Below, one piece after another: positions 58,641-64,000 of a stretch of DNA of 64,000 bases. Below the pieces are notes generated by a model. It did no database searches. It was not told where the DNA came from and saw nothing but the letters and a program-made list of their open reading frames with translations. Both the position numbers and the translations under genes were made by a program. The stretch comes from Bryoerythrophyllum caledonicum (taxonomy: Eukaryota > Streptophyta > Bryopsida > Pottiales > Pottiaceae), in the NCBI GenBank assembly GCA_963971425.1, contig OZ020517.1, positions 13,270,501 to 13,334,500 of the forward strand. The letters are read 5' to 3'. Numbering within the stretch: the stretch's first letter is position 1; each line of letters opens with the position of its first letter.

Positions 58641-60480
58641 ATGGCGGAGATAGAACTTAAGATCAGGGTTGATTTAATTAAGATTATGCAACTTAGAGAT
58701 GACCTAGACGATGCGCGGATGATGTTTAACCATGTCAAAAGTGTTTAGTCTTAGACCACTATAGTTGCCTATGTGTAAAACTCTATTTACCGTCCCGTGA
58801 TGACAATTGTGACTTTTGATATGTACTCTAAAATGTGGTATTTTAGCAAGTGTTCTAGAGATGATGCTATGAGCTTTCAACTAGGCATGACAATTCAAAT
58901 CCAAATCTCAAAGAATTAATGCTCGACATTATGATTTAGCAGCGAGATGCAAAAATCAATATTACTTTAGAGTAGAGCGGGTTTGGGCATCCAACCGTTA
59001 GTACTATATTATTCATTGCTAGAGGTCACTGTCGAAGGACCGCCGACATCGGTACTTTCTTTTGGCGGTTGTCATACTTATCTAATATACTACCTTATGC
59101 CGCTACTAGTGACATTTTGTATACTAAGTTCTTCTATCACTTTGCCATGCCAAACGTTGTACTAATCATAATTAGTCATCAAATAATCTATCGGAAGCTA
59201 TTCAAACATGTTAAGATGTCATCATATATTTGACGGAATTGGTGGAGAACAAGTGGTTCCAATATTCAAACAAAAAATTATGATATGCATGTTGCGGCTG
59301 TAGATGATATGGTCTAAGCATGCATCCGGATTGTTGTCTATTACCAATATTTGAAAGGCGAAAAAACTAGGTAACGATCATGGGAAGGATTAACTCACTC
59401 TTTGGATTGACTATCGCATCATTCAATGCTTTGGAAAACATGCCGCACTCGCCAATATGCTCGATGCAGATAAGTTTCATACTCGCAATCTTAACCTACA
59501 AGGTAAGGAAGTTTTTCCCAGAAGTCTAATTCTAATCTCTAGGAAAAAAACGGTTTCCTCTCTAAGATTAGAATTAGACTAGCATCACCTTGACAAAATA
59601 AGGGCCTCATACTTAAAGATAAAGGCTTTTTGTATTGATCCAATGATTGCTAACCTTACAATTGTAGAGAGGCCACCGCACTGCACTTGCTCTCTTGAAG
59701 CAACTGAAGTACATCCATCGATTTCAATTGCGACTTATTTCCGGAATGAGCACCTTAAAGTTGTCCATGAGACTATCTGTGATGAAAAGCTATAGCACAC
59801 TGGAAGGCTTCCAAAGACATCCAATAAATCATGCTTTGCTCTATAGGTCGGTATAAGGAAGTAGTATGTGGGCAAGATTCTGCAGCATGGAAGAAGTACA
59901 TCTGCCTCAATATATACGGGGCTAATGGACAATCTCAACACAACGAGAATGAAAAGAATGCGATTCTTGTTTTGCAACAACAACATTCATAGTTGTATTA
60001 TAGGCACACCGCAACGGTAATTTAAATTTAAGCTACATATCCCAGACTTCTGACCAGTTGAAATGAAATCAAAGTAGAGTAGGATGGAGATATTCGCCCT
60101 CAAACACGTCGAGTTCCGCCAGATTGAGTATGAGGCGTTGTCCACTCAAAGGTTTTTTGGAGAAAGCATATCCGTGAACATCAACGACTATCTTGCCTTT
60201 TCTAATCCTGTAGAGCACCCAACAAAGAGATTTGGAAAGAATTCCGTCCGCTTCATTTACTATACACAATAACAGTTGCGCATCTATTATTTCCGTAATT
60301 GGGCAAATCCACATGATTCTAATTATACCGCCTCCAAGCTTAGGTTGTATTGTGATTTTCGAGTCTTGAAACATATCCAAGGTTTCTAGGTGTTTGATGA
60401 CGATCAACAAGTTTCTAAACTGCAATTGCCCAACGTTTACAAAGATGTCTAAGAAGTCATTAGGCAAAAGGAGTGCATAG
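58641..60480 (+). other. Coding-like debris, unrecognised
   Basis: Short frames such as 58,641-58,748 (MAEIELKIRVDLIKIMQL...) and 60,084-60,272 (MEIFALKHVEFRQIEYEALS...) look like fragments of real protein but stop quickly and connect only through frameshifts. A GCCGACATCGGTAC relic at 59,041-59,054 is an outlying copy of the array motif. I assign no function. Confidence 0.3.
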
Positions 60481-60899
60481 GCTTACTATTTCTACCTCTG
60501 TTACATCTTCAAAGTTGTCTGTGGTTTACATCTCGAGGTATCTGTATTCATTCACACATCTAGTTTCTACTGGAAATTATTAAACAAAATTTATAGATTT
60601 TTCTGTTTAAACACTATAGTGCATAGCTGTCATTTATAGTATTTTGACCTTGTATAGTGTCACTCTAAATTCTATATAGAAGGCGGTGAGACAAAAATGA
60701 CCGCTTCTACCGTTTGTACTAGTTCTTGTCCATCACTCGCAAGTCTACACTTAGTGACTATAATGGAACATAGGGAGACTGAGATTGGAGATTTACACTT
60801 CCCTTGCAAGTATATAGAAGTCGAGTTTAATATCTCACTCATTCAATGTCTCATTCCAAGACTCTTTCTAATTTTTCCGGTTCCAAAAACTACATTGTC

Positions 60900-61640
60900 G
60901 GGTGGTCAATTGTCCACAAACTATCCTTCATATCTCTCCACTTTTCTCCCTTATCTTTAGTTCTAAACACTTACTATTTGTCCTTTACCCATAGTTCCAT
61001 ACTCTAAATCATTTGCTCTTTGTCCCACTAGCTTTATCGCCCGTACACATTTTAAATCTCCCAAATTTACCATGTCTTGGGTCATCATCCACCAAATTTA
61101 GTCATCTATCTCCAAATCTTGCCTCTTGCTATCAGAATCTCCCAAGCCTTCTAGGCCGCTAATTCTAACTCTAAATCTTTTGTTCTACAGTACCCTAAAT
61201 TCCACCAATATTTTTGGGTGTGTTACTCTCACTATCGTAAATGCTCCCTCTCTAAAATCTTATGTACTCTACTTGACATCTCCTTAAATTGCACTAATCC
61301 CACTTGCTAAGGTCTCCGGATTCCTATGACCACTACCACTCCAAATTCTGAAACCTTCCTCTCCACCACTCTTTCCTCTCTGACTCCTCTCTCTCCCTCT
61401 TACTCTCCCTTTTTATATCCTAAATCATGCTCCAAAGCTTTATAACTTTAGAAATCCTATCTTCCCTTCAGTATAGGACCCTAGACTCCACGGTCATAAG
61501 TCCCTTTTTTCAAAAGAAAATCAACAATATTGTCATTTTTTAGATCCTTCCTGCATACAATTTTTCCACCCTCCTCCACGGTAATAGGTCCATTAATTTA
61601 ATGCATTTAACCAATGTCATTCTAAAAAGACCTTAAAACT
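60900..61640. other. Pyrimidine-rich tract
   Basis: The + strand is strongly C/T-rich with many TCTCTCC and CCTCTC words and no gene. It ends just before the right inverted end of the 7.8-kb segment. Confidence 0.5.
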
Positions 61641-61690
61641 TTTACTTTTCAATGCCTTTTCCAAATTAAGAACTCAATTTTTGCCAACGA

Positions 61691-61766
61691 GGCTCGCGAT
61701 CCTAGGCTCGCAGCTCGCAGCTCGCAAAATTAGGCACGCAAAATAGCTTGGTCCCCCTGCGGAGGA
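61691..61766 (-). repeat. Right inverted end of the 7.8-kb segment
   Basis: Reverse complement of 54,011-54,086 with about 80% identity by eye. Just outside it, GGAGGTGCTTGC is repeated three times (61,770-61,808). Confidence 0.65.
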
Positions 61767-61934
61767 GCCTTGCAGGAGGTGCTTGCTGGAGGTGCTTGCA
61801 GGAGGTGAGCGATCGTTGCGGAGAGCCCCAAGAGCGTGATCGCAACAGAGAGGTGAGTAATCTTGGCGACACATCTTCATTTATGTCTTTTCTTCTAGCT
61901 AGCGCAATGATTCACTGTATTAAAGTTATTACAG

Positions 61935-61992
61935 CTGACGATATTGTACTAACACCATATTGTAGTAACACAATATTGTAGTAACACCATAT
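61935..61992. repeat. Short tandem repeat ATTGTAGTAACACCAT
   Basis: Three consecutive units of about 18-19 bp (ATATTGTA.TAACACCAT). No coding role is visible. Confidence 0.7.
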
Positions 61993-62247
61993 TCGTTATA
62001 TTGGGAGATTTCCATGACTTTGAAGATGTATGATCTTTGAAGTATCAATATATATAGACATTTGTAGGTGCAAAGCATAAAGACAATGTACCAAGAATAC
62101 TATATTTCATTCCATGGATGGACCAAATTAGCCGAATGTCCAAAAAAATGGTAACGGTAAAAGAAGCAAATACCATTAATTCAAGCTTTATTCAAAACTT
62201 CATGAAAAAAACTCACACAACACTCATTTACCGCGAGCATTTACTCT

Positions 62248-62308
62248 GTCAACCGATACAATTTAGCTCTATCTGACCTAAAGTGTAATAGAGATCTAAA
62301 TGTCCTAT
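62248..62308. repeat. 60-bp direct repeat, copy 1
   Basis: Shares with 63,382-63,445 the words GTCAA.CGATA.A.TTTAGCTC, TATC.GACCTAAAGTGTAATA and ATCTAA. Both are in the same orientation, 1.13 kb apart, and bracket the minus-strand gene fragments between them. They may be duplicated 3' UTR sequence or direct repeats of a small insertion. Confidence 0.7.
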
Positions 62309-62323
62309 AACTAATCAAATGGT

Positions 62324-63300
62324 CTAGGGAGTTCCTCCATAAGCCTCTATACGCGTCTTCAAAAAAGCCCTTTGACGCTGCCTAGTCCATGATGCGCCAT
62401 CCTCTTGCATTAATCGACTCTCTAGAAGACGCTGCAAACCCCGCCTACGCACCTCGTCAGTGTTTGATTTGGGCAGCGAGTGTTGGCGGGTGGGAGCAGA
62501 AGGAGAGCATTGGTTTCCAGTAGCATTTCCTGAGAGAATACAGGGACGGAGACATTTACCAGATGGTTCCTGCACAATAGGCGCCACATACAATCCAAAC
62601 AAATACACTTTAGATCAAATACTCCTACACGACACACATGAAAACTGTATCATTAAGATCCATCCTAGTGCACTTTAGGTCGAATGGAGCTAAAATGCTG
62701 AACAGTAAATTCACAGACCACATTTAACATCTAACAAATAAAAACAAGCTCAAATGAACCAAAACTACATGAGTGCAATGTAGCTCAACAACAAACCAAG
62801 ATTGCCTAAGCAAGAACGACTCAATAGTGCAATAACATGGAGGTGAGCATAACACACACCGTGAGGGAGCGTGGATAAGTAGCATCCTTTAAACCGTCAT
62901 AGAGAATACGCTTCGCTGGAGTACAGTTATCCGGATTTAGAAGTGGAGACCCTGGAACCGAACGAGGCCACTGCGGCAAAGGTGAGTTGTTCCTTTCATG
63001 AATAGGCTCCCGCGCAATAGGGCTTTCAACAACTCCGTCGTCCACTGCCATGGTCAAATAATCCATAGTTGATTGCGCGGTTGTAGTAGAGTGCAACAAA
63101 AGCCCTTTACTCCGAAGGGAAAGGATGAACTCCTCTAGGCCCACCAAGGAATCCACAGAAGCCCGACAGTCACATTCCTGTAGAATTTCCAACCAAAGTG
63201 ACGCTCACATACCTCAGAAACAATAGATGAATACTCCAATCATTCAAAACAGGACGACATTCCATCAGTAGTAGATATCCAATCAGCACAACAAACAAAG
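62324..63300 (-). pseudogene. Minus-strand multi-exon fragment, unknown product
   Basis: At least two exon-like pieces fit GT-AG rules on the minus strand. The first (about 63,180-62,862) reads ECDCRASVDSLVGLEEFILS, later LLNPDNCTPAKRILYDGLKD, and ends before GTGTGTG. The second (about 62,573-62,324) reads EPSGKCLRPCILSGN, later EVRRRGLQRLLESRLMQEDG, AFLKTRIEAYGGTP and stop. Further upstream (about 63,300-63,215) DVHRFVCCADWISTTDGMSS is followed by an in-frame TGA. I know no family for it. It might be the 3' part of the phosphatase-domain gene to its right, but the phase does not connect cleanly. Confidence 0.4.
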
Positions 63301-63381
63301 CGGTGAACATCTCGGTTTCATTTATCAAAAAAATTATATACTCAAAAAATGGTCCAACAAAATTTACAAAATAGAGCTTCA

Positions 63382-63445
63382 GTCAATCGATAAAGTTTAG
63401 CTCTATCCGACCTAAAGTGTAATAAGCATCTAAGCGTTTCCAACA
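63382..63445. repeat. 60-bp direct repeat, copy 2
   Basis: Second copy of the repeat at 62,248-62,308, lying just downstream (on the minus strand) of the phosphatase-domain frame. Confidence 0.7.
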
Positions 63446-63499
63446 GCATTAAGAGCGGAGATTCTGAGACGCTTGGATTGCGTTCCAGATACTCGAAAA

Positions 63500-63997
63500 C
63501 TAACCACATGTCTTCTGATCATTATAGAACATCTCCCGACCCGATGGATGTTCGGCCCGGTACTGCGCTAGGCCACCCGGAAACAGATGAAGGTCAGAGA
63601 GATATGGCAGCAATTCCTCCAGCAATACAGAATCATCTCTCGCGCCATCATGTTTGGGCGACCATGATGGAAGAAGAAGGACGTTCTCCGGCAAATTGAG
63701 CATATGCTTAATCGGGCTGTCGTCAATGACAAGCGTATTCGCCGGAGTATACTCACGACCCAACCTATTGAAGAGATGGTTCGATAAGGTCTTCAAGAAG
63801 ATGTCCTTCTGAGTGCCAGATTCCTTCATGTAGATTTTTCTGCTACCGACTCTACGCTCGGGCACCCTATCGCAACTCTCCTGACCAAAGATCCTGAGAG
63901 GGTACGAAGAACTATGCTGAAAAAGATATTTACATATCTGATGTGTTGTGGATTCCATCATCGAACTCCAGATCGTGATGGTGGCAATCTTAGACAA
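63500..63997 (-). CDS. FCP1/NIF-type (HAD) phosphatase domain, partial
   Basis: The frame enters from the right edge, so the 5' part, which should hold the DLDxT nucleophile motif, is outside the window. The visible 165 residues match the second half of an FCP1-homology domain: TIWSSMMESTTHQICKYLF (the position of the conserved W.S..), FGQESCDRVP, IYMKESGTQKDIFLKTLSNH, then TLVIDDSPIKHMLNLPENV with the DDS metal-binding motif, and LLPYLSDLH. Such proteins dephosphorylate RNA polymerase II CTD serines or act in other nuclear or mitochondrial roles; plants also carry many element-associated copies. A possible donor (TGTG|GTTAGT) lies just before the stop, so 63,500 may not be the true end. Confidence 0.72.
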   Translation of the reverse strand: MSKIATITIWSSMMESTTHQICKYLFQHSSSYPLRIFGQESCDRVPERRVGSRKIYMKESGTQKDIFLKTLSNHLFNRLGREYTPANTLVIDDSPIKHMLNLPENVLLLPSWSPKHDGARDDSVLLEELLPYLSDLHLFPGGLAQYRAEHPSGREMFYNDQKTCG

Positions 63998-64000
63998 CTT

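Larger units (their letters stand above)
54011..61766. mobile_element. 7.8-kb segment bounded by inverted repeats
   Basis: 54,011-54,086 and 61,766-61,691 are inverted copies of about 76 bp: AGGGGGATTGCTATTTTGCG against AGGGGGACCAAGCTATTTTGCG, then TGCC.AA.TTTGCGAGC, GCGAGC, GAGCCTAGGAT.GCGAGCCT. By eye identity is about 80%. The inside has tandemly related coding-like debris (55.0-56.95 kb), the palindromic array (57.08-58.38 kb), more debris (58.6-60.5 kb) and a pyrimidine-rich tract (60.9-61.6 kb). I recognise no transposase, so the class is open: an old DNA element or a nested insertion. Confidence 0.6.

Noticed and set aside
1..64000. Standard tRNA or rRNA genes
   Set aside because: I looked for cloverleaf-like sequence and conserved rRNA stretches on both strands and saw none. 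A covariance-model scan would be needed to exclude diverged tRNAs.

Overview
The window looks like nuclear DNA from a land plant. The supporting evidence is a plant LRR receptor kinase of the IMK2 type, a RanBP2-finger HDA15-type deacetylase, a plastid glutamyl-tRNA reductase, a WEB-family coiled-coil protein and an S-protein homologue. All the multi-exon genes have GT-AG introns, and there is an interstitial CCCTAAA telomere-type repeat. The small number of introns, the prune-like DHH gene and the abundant MULE and mini-element debris make me suspect a bryophyte or other non-seed plant; that is inference. Genes are islands of GC-rich sequence in very AT-rich, transposon-rich DNA, except the WEB gene, which is itself AT-rich.

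Layout. 1-2.27 kb: 3' half of a decayed Ty3/gypsy pol gene. 2.3-6.2 kb: AT-rich spacer with a 22-bp minisatellite and the RLK promoter. 6.2-8.7 kb: IMK2-like receptor kinase (+). 9.1-9.9 kb: minisatellites and a telomere-like tract. 10.04-20.17 kb: what I read as one Mutator-like element (MULE) with long inverted ends, a broken SWIM-finger transposase (+) and an unrecognised decayed gene (-). 23.3-26.6 kb: six-exon WEB-family gene (+). 29.2-32.3 kb: HDA15-like deacetylase (-). 33.5-38.2 kb: several small inverted-repeat elements. 40.3-43.4 kb: glutamyl-tRNA reductase (+). 45.1-49.3 kb: a protein with a long disordered N-terminus and a prune/exopolyphosphatase-like C-terminus that lacks key metal ligands (+). 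49.9-50.25 kb: small secreted S-protein homologue (-). 54.0-61.8 kb: a 7.8-kb stretch bounded by inverted repeats that contains a two-sided array of 63-bp units, each built on a 16-bp palindrome, around two roughly 300-bp palindromes. 62.3-64 kb: fragments of a minus-strand gene and an FCP1/NIF-type phosphatase domain cut by the window edge.

The cellular genes do not form a pathway: one acts in signalling, one in chromatin, one in tetrapyrrole synthesis, and others in organelle movement or the secreted space. The strongest candidates for something undescribed are the palindromic array, the MULE's second gene, and the prune-like protein with lost catalytic motifs and an intron made of repeated copies of its own exon end.
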